From: CAVVUF01 sp963751425 | GTDB taxonomy: Bacteria; Chloroflexota; Anaerolineae; Anaerolineales; UBA4823 | Direction of reading: 5' to 3' | Assembly (NCBI GenBank): GCA_963751425.1 | Contig: CAVVUF010000001.1 | Location: 1,178,001-1,242,000 of the forward strand | DNA length: 64,000 bases | In this document: positions 32,245-42,644 of the stretch, piece by piece | Position numbering within the stretch: position 1 is the stretch's first letter | Layout of the letters: every line of letters begins with the position of its first letter | Position numbers and translations under genes: made by a program | Notes under the pieces: generated by a model | What the model was told of the DNA's origin: nothing | What the model saw: only the letters and a program-made list of their open reading frames with translations | Database searches by the model: none

Positions 32245-33971
32245 CTAGCTGCCCTGCTTGCCATTCGGCTTGTAGATCAGCTCACCCAATTTTTCACGCA
32301 GCAGGTCCTCATCGAGCGCGTGCGCTGGCGTGCGTGTGGTCAGCCGGTCGATGGTCTGGTTCATGGCATCCTGGATCAGCACGCTCGATTTCTGCATCTC
32401 CTCAAAGGTCATCCTCTGCTGCAGGTAGTACAGCGAAAAGGTATGGCTGGTTTGCAGACACGCGATGCACGTACGCGATAAAGGCCGCGTTTGCGGTCCC
32501 CAAATCGTTCACTGCGCTGCGGATCTTCCTTCAGCGGTCCGGTGAAGACGATGAGCAGCATGGTCGCCAGCCCGCTGGCAAACGAGACGCCGTTGCCAAA
32601 CAGCCGCTGGGTATCCAGCGTGGCGAACATGAACTGGAAGCTGGAGACACCCACCAGGATGATGCCCGCCAGGAAAACCACCACGCTCATCACCATCCGC
32701 GTCACGAAACCCCACTGCGCGTAGCGGATGGTGTTCTGCCAGTTGTTCTGGGTCGTGTCGTTGAGGCTCTTGATGGGGATGCGGAAGTAAACTTCCAGGT
32801 CTTTGGAGAGCATCGCCAGCATCGGGCTGAGCGCGGTCTCCCCACCCACATGGATGCGTAGCTGGTCCATCTTATCTTTTGGAAAGCCTTGCTTTTCGAA
32901 GGCGTTCAGGCGCTCTCCCGCGGCCTTCTGGTCGCTGTAGGTGGAGGCGCGGATCAACGCGCCGAAGATTTCCAGCATGCGCGGGCTGCTCATCTCCTGC
33001 GCCTTGCCGATCAGCAGATCGGTCAGCGCGTATCGGTTCACCATCAGGTCTTCGGCGGCTGGAGCGATCGCGTCGACCAGTTCTTCAGGGTGCAAGCTGG
33101 CCTGGGTGTACGTGCCCTCTTCTAAAATATTCACCACGATTTCCGCTTTACTTTTCCAACCAGGCAGAGCCTTCAAGCCCAACTTGAGCCGCGTCGCGGA
33201 CGGTTTCCTCCTGGATGTCGATCAGCGCTTGGCACATGGGCTGGATAGCCGCCGGGTCGTCGAGCTCACGGAACTGTTCGATGACGCGCAATTGCAGGCG
33301 GGTTTGTCCCTCCTCCTGGAGCAGCTTTGCCAGCGCCGGAATGCTGCCAGCGCCTTGCAGCGTCGCCAGCGCTCTGATCGCCGCCCGGCGTGTAACCTCG
33401 TCATCTACCTGCGCAAGGATCGTCTCGATATCCGGTGCTGCAGATGTGTAATTGGCTTTTCCTATCTCTGTGATGATGCGCGGGCGCAATCCGATGTTCA
33501 CCCCTTTCGACATGACCGTCCGCAGGGTTTCCATGGCCTGGTTGCGGTCTACACTGGCCAGCTCCAATACCCCGGCGAGCGCCTTGTTGAGCATCTCATC
33601 GTCGTCGCTCTTGGCTTGCAGCAGGGCGCTCAGCACCGGGAGGGCTTCTGGCTGTCTCAGCTGGCCCAGCCCATAGGCAGCAGTCCCGCGCACGGCGTTG
33701 CTTTTATCGTTCTCAAGCAGCTTCACCAAGACGGGTATCGCGCTGGCATCGCCAATTTGATACAGGGCGAGAGCGGCCTGCCGGCGCACAAATTCATCTT
33801 TTTCCTGAACCAACATCTTGTCGATGGCTGCTATTGCAGCCGCTTCTTTGAGAGTTGCGAGCGCTCTCAACGCTTCGATGGTCTCTCCCGCTTTTGCGGG
33901 CTACTGGCCTGAAGTTGTTAAATCCATTTGTCCACGGATTTTTTCTGGGCCAAAGCAGTTTCGTCTGACAT
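32245..33971 (-). CDS. HEAT-repeat protein with C-terminal membrane segments, frameshifted
   Basis: About 575 residues. The N-terminal half is a series of HEAT/PBS-type repeats (for example FVRRQAALALYQIGDASAIP and AVRGTAAYGLGQLRQPEALP). The C-terminal half has two membrane segments around MVMSVVVFLAGIILVGVSSF and FASGLATMLLIVF. A cytoplasmic helical tail ends in LIYKPNGKQGS. It is broken by a stop near 33920 and shifts near 33890, 33165, 32490 and 32420. The ATG at 33971 follows GGGAGGTG. It starts 45 bases after the HEPN-like gene and is likely co-transcribed. A membrane-anchored scaffold or effector is the simplest reading; family unnamed. Confidence 0.65.
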
Positions 33972-34015
33972 GTTACACCTCCCATTTTACAAGGCCTGAT
34001 TAATCGCACTCGTTT

Positions 34016-36144
34016 TCATGAAATCGGTGCTATGGTTATCGAAGGCGGTGGCTCCGCACCTTTCGCCACCCGGGTAGCGTATTCGATGAATGAAAGCCCT
34101 GGATGCTGGTGGTTGTGGTCTCCCAGTTCCGTCCAGTGTCGCAGGAATTGCACCAGGAGCACGCTCAGCAGGCTGGTCAGGTAGTCGAGGGGTTGGTTGG
34201 CTTGTTCTTCGCTCGGATTCCAAAAGCCATGCGCTACCGAATTGCGGTAATCGCGGCCTTCTCGCTCGAACCACTCGGTCGCTTCCGGTAAATTCTTGCC
34301 TGCCAGAGCCGTTGCTAGGTAGTGGAGCTGGATAGGTTCGTCGCGTTTGCGGAAAGGTCCTAAGATGCCTTCCATTGTGCTGAACATCAGCCCGGCTCGC
34401 GCCGCGATGGGCAGGAAGCGCCGGTCGAACGCCCGGCGGTACATCGTCAGGAGTTGGTCGATGCCGGGATCACGCGCCTTGGCGTCGTAGCGCTTCAGAA
34501 GCTGCCACAGGGATTGCAGCTTAGCTCTGTCCGCTGGTCCTACTTGTTCTTCCGTTTCCTTGTCCATCTGGATCAGGATGGTCTGCCGGTAAATCGTGGG
34601 CCAGCGGAAGCAGTCGCCTCCACATAGACATACCAGCCGAGGTACTCGGGGTCGTGGAAGCGCTTGAACCCTGCCATCCTCAGAGCCGCTACACCCAGGT
34701 CACACGTGCGTTGGAAGGATTTCAAATCCTGCTCATTCAGAAAGAACGGCTTGACGGCAAGCTTGATGTGCATCCCAGCGATATTGGAGGCTGTTAGATG
34801 GAGTTGGGAAATGAAATCGCGGCGGATGTCGCGCTCTTCCATGCTGAGTATTTCCTGAGCGTTGAATGGCATCAGGATAGGTTCGCCGATCGTGCCCATC
34901 GCCACGCCTTCGCCAGCAATTCCCAGGCCGATCAACGGAGACCAGCTGATGGTGCTCCCTTCCGGTGCCTCCAGGCTTTGGATTTGTGAGGTAGTCGAAT
35001 ACGAAAAACCGGAGACGAGCGGGCTCTTTCGCCCTCATCAGGCGGTTGGGAGCGCGTCTTCCGGGTGGCTCGTTCAGGGGTAAACGCCCCCACAGATTTC
35101 CTTTGAACGAGGTGATGTGGTCCAGGCGCTGCCGCACATTTACCAGGGAATGGTGAGCAGTCTCTTCGGAGGAGCCTCCATCCGGGCTCGACATCTCCCC
35201 TTTCTGTTTGACCTCCTCGCCAAGCATCGATGCCAAGGCAAGGATCGCCGCCGCTAATGCCTGCGGTCCGTGAGCCTGCTCAATCGTCCGAGAGCCTTCC
35301 AGATTGAAGGATGGTCCGCCATGCAGGCCGGCGGAGCGGTATCCATACAGCTTTTTGGCCATTCGCTTGAGTTCGCCGCGGTGTCCGTCATCCACAGCCA
35401 GCAAGGCGCTCAGACGGCGGGCAAAAGTGGATGGCAGGCTCTTGAGTAGCTCAGGGAGCAGAAGTGCTTCCAGGGCGATCACCGAGAGGGTGAGCTGCTC
35501 GAACTTGCTTAAGGTTGGTGCTGTGGAGGCGGTCAGGAAAGAGAGGGCGGGCGAAAATTCTGGGTGCTGCATGGCCATGCGCACGAAACTCAGAAGGCTC
35601 GAAGCAAGCTCGATCGTCTTAGCGGGAACAGGTGCCCCGGCGGCATCTGGCAGGAACAGGTATTCCTGGTCCGCGTCGCCCTGGATGTGCAATCCTTGCA
35701 TCAAGCCACCCCCCATGTCGAAGCTGGCATCACTGGGGGTAGAACGAAGATGACCGACAGGCGTGGTGCAGGCAGCGCCGAGGCCGGGGCTGCCAACAGC
35801 AGCGCCCCCCACGCAGGGTCGACGAACTGTTCGTGGAATATGCGCACGAAGCTCAGGCCGAGCCTATCCAGGAAGCCGAAATTATCGGAGGAAATCTTCA
35901 TCTCTTGCATCGCCTGTTGGTTGGAACGCTCGGGCTTGATGAAAGGGTGGTCCAGGTCAAGCTCAACCTGGTAGAAGACCGGCGCGGTGGCATCATAATC
36001 GCGCTGGTGGTCTGCGAAAGCGCCCATCGTGAGCAGGTTGAAGGAATCGAACGGCATACGGAACAACGCGCCATCGCCAAATGGGACTACGTCGCTCTCC
36101 AGTCGCAAGAGCGGGATGTGGGTTAAAAACAATAGACTGTACAT
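34016..36144 (-). CDS. large protein with two HEPN-type Rx4H motifs, frameshifted
   Basis: About 710 residues when frames are joined near 35725, 34990 and 34605. It begins MYSLLFLTHIPLLRLESDVV. Two segments look like HEPN active sites: GYRSAGLHGG (DNA about 35318-35344) and DYRNSVAHGF (about 34221-34254), each Arg-x4-His in a helical context. The first resembles Apea-type HEPN domains. HEPN proteins are commonly metal-independent RNases in abortive-infection and toxin systems. A good promoter precedes the gene and the HEAT/membrane gene follows it. Function as a defence RNase is an inference. Confidence 0.55.
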
Positions 36145-36200
36145 CTTACGCGCCTTTAGCCAGGTATTCCCGACATCTACCAGATATGTACTCTATTCTG

Positions 36201-36229
36201 ATTATAATTGTATAAATACATGTGCACAA
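36201..36229 (-). promoter_or_regulatory. sigma-70-type promoter for HEPN gene
   Basis: On the minus strand TTGTGC, 17 bases, TATAAT, 57 bases before the ATG at 36144. The -10 box is perfect and the -35 shares TTG with the consensus. Confidence 0.6.
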
Positions 36230-36451
36230 TGGATTAGGCAAAGATGAAACCGGGATTCCACATCGATTAACTTCGATCGCCATTATCACCTCAAAGAGTG
36301 ATGATTTTGACAATCTTGTCTTAAGTTTAGCATCATTTCCTCCAGTGTGCATAATTTTTCGTGATCCATTTCAAAAATTGGTCATTGGAAATGGTTTTAC
36401 CAGCCTGACTTTAATCGAAAATACGGGTTGATATATGAAAATTGGTGTTTT

Positions 36452-37713
36452 TCAGGATACGCTATTTTCAAACATCTCTTGATAAGGATATTTATCGGAA
36501 AGCTTCATCACCACGCTTCTCGCCGTTCGGATGATCTTCCCGGCCAGAAAAATGTACTTCAAGCGGAATGTCTTGATCTGCTGCCGGTATTCTGATTTCC
36601 CTGCGAAGTCCATCTTGAACAGCAAAAACAGATTGTAAGCCAGCATCATCAACTGAAAGATCGCTTCATTGGCCCAAAATGACTGGAGCAGCAGGTGCCC
36701 AACCGTCATGTCATACTTGGCTTCCTTGATGTAGTTCTCACAGTTCCCACGTTTTTCATAGAATTCAACCACTTCTTCTGACGATTGTTCCGTGTTGGTT
36801 ACAAAAAAGAAGTAATCGTAGTCTTCGCATTTCAGGAAAGATGTTTGAGATCTATCTTTTTCATCCTTCAATACTCGGGAGACGACAAATCTTCTATCCT
36901 TCTCCCAAGTATTCAAGGCTGTGACAAACTCGGTGGTCTCACGGCCTGATTCGCCTGTAACAAAGGTAATCGATGGGTCGGTTACTTGCGCCACAAGCGT
37001 TGGATACCCTTTTCCCTTGATGACATACTTGCCACCCAGCGATTCGATCGTTTCCAGGATAGCATCGTCAAAATAACCGCCATCCATACGAAATGTGATT
37101 TCCAGCCCCTCATCTTTGAGGTGAGCCATGATTTCCTTGATCATTTCTGCCGCACCGTTTGCCGTGTAAGTGTCCCCGCTTCTGACATAGCCGGTCAGGT
37201 AAGCTTTGAGTTCACCACAGAATGCAGACTGGATGTTGTAACAGCGGTTTCCAGGCTTCTTTGGATTGTAACCTTTTACTGCCCCTCCTGATGGCCTTCG
37301 ACATTGACTACACTGCTGTCCATATCGATGGTGATGGATTTGAGCTTGGTCTTTATCAGGAGCTTTCTGAAGAGTTTGAAATTGATCTCACTCAGCATTT
37401 GGGTCGTTTTGTAACTGAAGTTTCCCAAAAACCGAGATACCGTTTCCGGTTCTTTGATCGCAATGTCGAACTCGTTGACCAGGGGATCGCTTTGCAGCAG
37501 TTTCAGCCGTTCCAGTTTGTCAATTCCAATGAAGTTTCCGCAGAGCATGGTCTTGATATGGTTCATTTTGATTTTGTTGGTGGAGGCGTTCTCAAAAACC
37601 AGGTCGTGATCAATCAGGTCAAAAATCCCATTTTTATTGACATGTTCCAACAATAGAAATAACCGGCATTGGGGGTGAGATTTCTGGCTGAGAATTCGAT
37701 TTTATTAATCAAG
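36452..37713 (-). CDS. IS1380-family transposase, frameshifted
   Basis: About 420 residues. Segments in order: HVNKNGIFDLIDHDLVFENA, then SITIDMDSSVVNVEGHQEG (first Asp), KGYNPKKPGNRCYN, ITFRMDGGYFDDAILE (second Asp), and KRGNCENYIKEAKYD with the conserved Glu. Shifts occur near 37668 and 37280. Terminal inverted repeats could not be found by eye. It lies directly behind the HEPN promoter, so IS movement may have shaped this locus. Confidence 0.8.
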
Positions 37714-38014
37714 GCAACATCCTATCCTGCGAAAATTCTTTTCCTCAAGATTTTAACAGGCTGTCTGGAGTGGCAGTCATTTCTTTCACCCAATGGGTGA
37801 ATTCATGAGTCTGATGACAAATTCCAAAATATCTCTAATGTGGGTTAAAAGTTGCGATTCTTACTAAAAATTGATGAAAAACCAACTTGTCTGACCCATT
37901 TTTACTTCGAAAGTGGGGCTATTATCAAAATGCATTCACTTGAATGATTCGGGGACGTAAAATCCGGGTACCACTCATAATGATAGTCCAAGTGGTTGAA
38001 ATTAGGGAGTCATC
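37714..38014. other. intergenic stretch between IS remnants
   Basis: No gene. Contains the palindrome CACCCAATGGGTG near 37787 and an AT-rich right flank. Confidence 0.4.
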
Positions 38015-38200
38015 TCCATAACCGTCGTGGGCGCCGGGGAGCTATACCCCAAAGTACTATGTGGCTGAACATTATTGTACTAAATTCGCCATTTATCAAT
38101 CAGTATTTCAGCCTCTTTCAAAGAATAGTTTATTTCTCTGTCCCAGATCTCATCTCTCATCTTACTGTTAAAGCTCTCAATATAGCCATTTTCTCAAGAA
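38015..38200 (-). pseudogene. IS3-family transposase OrfB C-terminal remnant
   Basis: Reads ENGYIESFNSKMRDEIWDRE and then YNNVQPHSTLGYSSPAP, the characteristic end of the IS3 integrase core. It carries a stop and a frame change; the rest of the element is absent. Confidence 0.75.
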
Positions 38201-38298
38201 CTGATCAATTTGATACCTTAGAAGTTTATCGCTCAAAGGATGGAATCCAGTCTAGCTGACGATTAGAACGTAAATTCTAATTATGGTAGAATGAATCT

Positions 38299-38755
38299 AT
38301 GCATGCAATCACTAAAGCCTCTCGGATCAACACCGCCCTGCAAGTCATCCAGCACATGAATGCTGGAAAGAGCGTGGTCGAGGCTTGCCGCTTGGTAGGT
38401 ATGCCCCGTAGCTCGTTCTATTATTTCATCGAGAACAATCCAGAAGCGATTGCTGAAATACAGGCAATCATCGATGCCAATAAACGTGAGCAGCTTGGGC
38501 TAATCTTGATGAGCAAAAACGAGATTCTCCGCAAGGTTATCGAAATCTGGACTGGCTGAGGAAACCAAACCTAGGGACCGCCTGGCGATCTTCGACAAGT
38601 TGAATGAGATCGAAGAGGACATGGGACAGAGATTGCGAATAGAGAGTGAAAGCGAGAAACAAGCGCAAGAGATACTGCTGAGAGGACCTAAACTGATACA
38701 GCAAAAGTCGACCTTCACGCATACCAAGACTGTCACGATTGAGACTGAAGAATAA
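38299..38755 (+). CDS. terminase-small-subunit-like HTH protein, frameshifted
   Basis: About 150 residues. The N-terminal HTH reads SRINTALQVIQHMNAGKSVV and EACRLVGMPRSSFYYFIENN. After a shift near 38545 a helical, charged C-terminus follows (LAEETKPRDRLAIFDKLNEI) ending TVTIETEE. The HTH type resembles phage terminase small subunits or other DNA-tailoring proteins. A paralogue lies at 39151 and a fragment at 29605. No other phage gene is present. Confidence 0.55.
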
Positions 38756-38815
38756 GAGGAATTGGACAAAGCTGGACAGAACTGTTAGACCAAGGTTGGT
38801 AATTGGGAGGGAACT

Positions 38816-39154
38816 ATGGAGCTTGGATGCGTTGTTTTGATTACGATGGGGGTTGTCATACTCCTTTACATCATGCAATCTATCTCGGGTAAGTCCAACA
38901 AACCTTATGGTCGAACTGGAACATTTACCGGTTCGAGCAGGATCAAGATAACCGGAAGAGACGATCTGACAAGCTGGGCTTTGCACAAACATCCAGAGGA
39001 TATCGATGCCCATGATTATAGGGATTACTCGGTGCTAAATGCTGATGTCGTCATTCATCGGGAAGGGGGAGTGAATAAGGTTGTCAAAGGTGCAGATAGA
39101 GGGCGCATTCTTTCGGATTGGGAAGTGGATGAGTTGGAAGAGGATGAAGTATGA
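38816..39154 (+). CDS. small membrane-anchored hypothetical protein
   Basis: 112 residues. One N-terminal membrane segment (VVLITMGVVILLYIMQSI) is followed by a soluble acidic domain ending WEVDELEEDEV. GGGAGGG lies before the ATG. Its stop overlaps the start of the next HTH gene (ATGA), so they form one translational unit. Family unknown. Confidence 0.55.
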   Translation: MELGCVVLITMGVVILLYIMQSISGKSNKPYGRTGTFTGSSRIKITGRDDLTSWALHKHPEDIDAHDYRDYSVLNADVVIHREGGVNKVVKGADRGRILSDWEVDELEEDEV

Positions 39155-39444
39155 ACGCTAATATCCAAGCACAACGTATCAACAAGGCTCTTCAGGTTAT
39201 CGAGCTCATGAGAGAGGGAAAAGATATCACTCAAGCATTCCGTCTCATTGGTATACGTCAAAGCACGTTTGAAAAGGCGTGCGAGGAAAATCCTGCAATC
39301 TTCGATGAACTCCGAGATATTGTTGTAGCTCATGCCCAACGCGTGAAGGAGTTATATGCTGCTTATAGCAACGAGCGAATGCAGGAGCTCGAAGCAGAGG
39401 GGATTACGGATAAAGCTGACATATTATCCCGATTACGGAAATAG
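39151..39444 (+). CDS. terminase-small-subunit-like HTH protein
   Basis: 97 residues, intact. QRINKALQVIELMREGKDIT and QAFRLIGIRQSTFEKA align with the 38299 protein. The C-terminus (ERMQELEAEGITDKADIL) is helical. Translationally coupled to the preceding membrane protein gene. DNA binding likely; function unknown. Confidence 0.55.
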   Translation: MNANIQAQRINKALQVIELMREGKDITQAFRLIGIRQSTFEKACEENPAIFDELRDIVVAHAQRVKELYAAYSNERMQELEAEGITDKADILSRLRK

Positions 39445-40164
39445 GCAAGTACTGGATGAGTTGATCTGAAACTAGCCTGGAGATGGATTGAGGAGGGTTC
39501 ACGATTTCTACAGACGTCAATCGATAAATTTTACAGCAGTATTGTGACTCACCGCGATGCAAACGATGATCACGATGGGTGCTGAGATGTAAGAGGGAGT
39601 GGATATGGGTGGATAGGGCTACGAGAAAAACACCGAGGGGGTAGTTGTTCACGAGGGTATAAGCTTCTATGCACCCTCCTGACATATTGTGTTAATCCTG
39701 AGGATTAGATGCGAAGATTATCCGCCAACCTCCAACCTCTTAAAGGGCAAGGATGTGCTGCGAGAAGCGCTCGACCATCAGGAAGCGGAGATTGGCGTGA
39801 ATTGGTTGACGCTGGAGTGCAGCATTAAAGCAGTATTCGGGGAATAAAATGAGGGGTAGTCCAAAAAAAAACTATTTTTATTAAAAGTGAGATAAATTGG
39901 TGAAAAAAAAACCTCGCACTACTGGTAAAATTTTGCAGAGGCTTTTATTAACTTACAATCTAGCACCTAATTGGAAAATTAGTGTTATAGAAAATACTTT
40001 TGGACAGCCTCTCATTGTAGCCAAGTGATGAAGATTTGTGTGGTTGGTCGCTGTGATGGCGTAGTCGGTCATTTGTTAGTTGCACCGTTTTTTCCAAACG
40101 TAATCGGCGACATAATCAATCCTGACATGTCTAACCCTCCTGATATCTGTTAATTCCTTTTACT
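39445..40164. other. intergenic stretch with a short gene fragment and a MITE-like element
   Basis: A plus-strand frame ending at 39847 reads LKGKDVLREALDHQEAEIGV and WLTLECSIKAVFGE; a start (MRRLSANLQ, 39709) lies in another frame. It could be a small broken gene. The MITE-like element follows immediately. Confidence 0.35.
39851..40013. mobile_element. MITE-like element, 163 bp
   Basis: Terminal inverted repeats GAGGGGTAGTCCAAAA and TTTTGGACAGCCTCTC (13 of 16 complementary) enclose about 130 AT-rich bases without coding capacity. The end sequence GGCTGTCCAAAA resembles ends of IS5/IS1182-type elements. Confidence 0.55.
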
Positions 40165-40614
40165 TTATTCTTTTCTCCGTTGCAACCACGCTTCTTTGGT
40201 ATCATTTCGCCACTCATTGTCTATATTGTTTTGTACTTCGATGGTACATGTTTTTCCCTCTTTGAAGCCACCTAAAGCAACCCAAATCTCCTCCATCGCT
40301 TTTTCGGATTCTGCAATCCCGTCCTCATCACAAGTTTTTCCCGGTGCAATGCATCCTGACAGAGTCGTGTGTTTATCATCTTTTGCATCGTGAATCAAGT
40401 GGGTTCTAATATAGTTATGATCAAACATTAAACGTTTAACCTTGCGTCCAGATGTTTTCCATGTCATTTTTAGGGTATATTCTCCTTTACGAACAAACGT
40501 ATATGCTTTTCCTCTCTCAATTGTTTCCCAAGTTTCAGAACCTATTGTTAATTTTCCGGGTATAGAGCCATTTTTATTGGTTTTTCCGGTTCTCGTAAAA
40601 ATAATATCAGCCAT
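40165..40614 (-). CDS. DUF5675-type protein
   Basis: 149 residues. YIRTHLIHDAKDDKHTTLSG followed by CIAPG is the conserved core I recognise from DUF5675 proteins, which show a His-containing strand then SGCI. No signal peptide. It is in the same orientation as the DUF2589 operon and separated from it only by an ISAs1-like fragment, so it may have been its last gene. No activity is established. Confidence 0.6.
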   Translation of the reverse strand: MADIIFTRTGKTNKNGSIPGKLTIGSETWETIERGKAYTFVRKGEYTLKMTWKTSGRKVKRLMFDHNYIRTHLIHDAKDDKHTTLSGCIAPGKTCDEDGIAESEKAMEEIWVALGGFKEGKTCTIEVQNNIDNEWRNDTKEAWLQRRKE

Positions 40615-40749
40615 TTGCTACTATCCCTTCTATTTGATTGGCTGTCGCCCAGACACTCACCATGTCTATCGCCCCTTGCACATTGCCAGCATCTTTCGAC
40701 CCGTGCAATTACTTCCCATATATCGAAACCACTTCGCCTCGCGCAACTT

Positions 40750-41050
40750 TTAAATCACCTGCACCCAAATCAAAAAACTGTTCCGAAATTCCTCCAAGTC
40801 AATCAGTCTGAATACTTACCTAAATGTGTCGTGCGAGGGGATCCATGGGGTAATTCAAGGAACTTCTTGAACCAACTCGGTTTGCTTTTTCCGAACAAGA
40901 CCACTTCGTTCCAACCATCTGCACCACAGGTCGCAATCACGATGAAGTCAAGCAATTTGTGCAGTGTCGCATTTCCTACTCGTGTGTCGCTTTTATCTTC
41001 CCATAGTGCTCCGTTGTTTTACTAATTGCATTAATCGCTTCTTCTTCCAT
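40750..41050 (-). pseudogene. ISAs1-family transposase N-terminal remnant
   Basis: Begins MEEEAINAISKTTEHYGKI. In a second frame it reads GNATLHKLLDFIVIATCGAD, then GWNEVVLFGKSKPSWFKKFL and ends FRLIDLEEFRNSFLIWVQVI. This is the DDE-associated N-terminal domain of ISAs1 (H-repeat) transposases. Shifts near 40990 and 40830; the catalytic part is missing. Confidence 0.7.
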
Positions 41051-41191
41051 TGTCGTACCCGCCTCCGTACGACAATTTTCTCATACTGGTTCCAAATGCG
41101 ATTACCCTAACCTGTCTTCTCTGCATTAACATGTTGGATTGATCCAAAGGATAATATCCCTGATTTCAAATGTTACGATACTCTTCAGGAT

Positions 41192-41728
41192 CTATTCCAA
41201 CAGATATACCATTTCCCTACCACCCACATCCTTAAGGATTACCAATCCCTCTCGCTCCAAATTCTCCAACCTATTCTTGAGATCTTTGCGATCAATAGCT
41301 AAGGCACTTCGCAATGCAGTAAAACTCATTGGCGATTTGCAAGAACTCAACAAATTCAATACCATAACAAGCTCGGGTGGCAATACTGTAATTGATATAC
41401 CCTTCGTTTTGATTTCCGTGGATGCTTCACCAATCCTTGATAATCGATACATAATATCCGAATATGGGTGTAGCAATTCATATATGCGATGTGCATGAAG
41501 AGTTAACTCGGAAAACTCCTTAAGATCCTTGTTTCCATGATTTTCATGCCAGTGGTATTGTTCAACCAGAATATCAGCCATTTTTTGATAGGTTTCAAGA
41601 TTTAAATCATAACCTGCTTCTTTTAGAGATTTCTCGAGGGTTTCTAGAATTTGGATGGCTTTACCAACAGTATTGTGAACGTTTTTATCTAATTCTTGAA
41701 CAATTGAGAGAGGAAAAGGATTGTTCAT
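41192..41728 (-). CDS. hypothetical protein with winged-helix-like C-terminus
   Basis: 178 residues, intact. The N-terminal half is helical (VGKAIQILETLEKSLKEAG). The C-terminal 60 residues (SPMSFTALRSALAIDRKDLK, LENLEREGLVILKDVGGREM) look like a winged-helix domain with a beta wing. Eight bases after the stop of the upstream DUF2589 gene, hence part of the operon. It may be the operon regulator or a DNA-binding subunit; not recognised. Confidence 0.55.
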   Translation of the reverse strand: MNNPFPLSIVQELDKNVHNTVGKAIQILETLEKSLKEAGYDLNLETYQKMADILVEQYHWHENHGNKDLKEFSELTLHAHRIYELLHPYSDIMYRLSRIGEASTEIKTKGISITVLPPELVMVLNLLSSCKSPMSFTALRSALAIDRKDLKNRLENLEREGLVILKDVGGREMVYLLE

Positions 41729-41735
41729 GTTCTAA

Positions 41736-42305
41736 TCAATTCCCCTTGGCTTTTTCCGAAACAGCAATCTCTAAAATATCTAATGCTCTAGATACTCCAG
41801 CAGGCACTGGGGATTTTTCGATTTCCACTGTAAATTTGATTGCTCCACGAAATTCCTCTTTAGATGTGGTACATACTCGACCTTGAATTTCTGCAGGTTC
41901 AATACCCAAGAGAGATTTTTGCTTGATTGTTCGAGCAGCAGCGATTTTATTGAGAGGTTTTGATTTGCCAAATTCTTTAGTAGGTCCTGCGTAAGTAACC
42001 TCATAAGAAAACTCAATTCTTGCAGTCTTGATAGAAATCACGGGGATATCAACCATACCTAACAGGGGAATTTCAGCCACAAATGGACTACTTTTTCCAT
42101 TCTCATCAGATTTGAAATACACAAATTTGACACTTCTTAATTCATTTTCTTTTTCACCGATTTCCCCACTTTTAAATCCCACACCATTTATAAAATCTAT
42201 AGTAGATTGCGCACTTTGCACTTGCGCATCAATAATACTTGTCAGCAGACTTCCTAACAGTTGTTGAAGCTGAAGAGGAGTTGATGCATCAATAATATCG
42301 CCCAT
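41736..42305 (-). CDS. DUF2589 family protein (paralogue 2)
   Basis: About 189 residues from MGDIIDAS. Family features: repeated Ala/Gln helix IIDAQVQSAQSTIDFINGVG, central strands EIPLLGMVDIPVISIKTARI, FSYEV, and the closing PVPAGVSRALDILE. Function of DUF2589 is unknown. The protein looks like a beta sandwich with helical ends. A TTG at 42314 also starts this frame, but the ATG at 42305 is preferred. It overlaps or abuts the 42311 gene. Paralogue of 43166. Confidence 0.75.
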   Translation of the reverse strand: MGDIIDASTPLQLQQLLGSLLTSIIDAQVQSAQSTIDFINGVGFKSGEIGEKENELRSVKFVYFKSDENGKSSPFVAEIPLLGMVDIPVISIKTARIEFSYEVTYAGPTKEFGKSKPLNKIAAARTIKQKSLLGIEPAEIQGRVCTTSKEEFRGAIKFTVEIEKSPVPAGVSRALDILEIAVSEKAKGN

Positions 42306-42310
42306 AAGAA

Positions 42311-42637
42311 TCAAGCCTCATCCATTTCATCGAAACTAGATAGTGTTACGCCATCAAAGGAAAAGGTCAAATCCAATTCCTGAATTTGGAACTCCGACAT
42401 TTTACTGAGATCATCTGCCCTTACTGAAACTTTCCAATTTGAGCTAGACGTTGAACTAAAGGTCTTCGATGCTTCCATAAAACCAGGTATAGATTTTCTT
42501 ATCACTGTTTCAAATTCAGTTCTCATAAGGTTCTCATCGGGTAATTTCTGCTTAATATCAGCAGGAAAACTAGCAATTTGCCCCATGAGAAATTCAATCG
42601 TTTCTGCGACTAATTTATCAGGGGCGTTTTCTTCCAT
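42311..42637 (-). CDS. hypothetical protein of DUF2589 operon
   Basis: 108 residues. Helical N-terminus (DKLVAETIEFLMGQIASFPA), then strands NWKVSVRADDLSKM and FQIQELDLTFSFDGVTLS. Resembles a small companion of DUF2589 proteins, with a similar beta-rich end, but no family name recognised. Tight spacing on both sides (7 bases upstream). Confidence 0.55.
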   Translation of the reverse strand: MEENAPDKLVAETIEFLMGQIASFPADIKQKLPDENLMRTEFETVIRKSIPGFMEASKTFSSTSSSNWKVSVRADDLSKMSEFQIQELDLTFSFDGVTLSSFDEMDEA

Positions 42638-42644
42638 CCTAAAA

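Noticed and set aside
32879..33912. Long plus-strand reading frames opposite the HEAT and HEPN genes
   Set aside because: Arg/Ser/Gly-rich composition, no ribosome sites, and the minus strand encodes clear HEAT repeats.
38299..39444. Prophage
   Set aside because: Only terminase-like HTH proteins; no large terminase, portal, capsid, tail or lysis gene.
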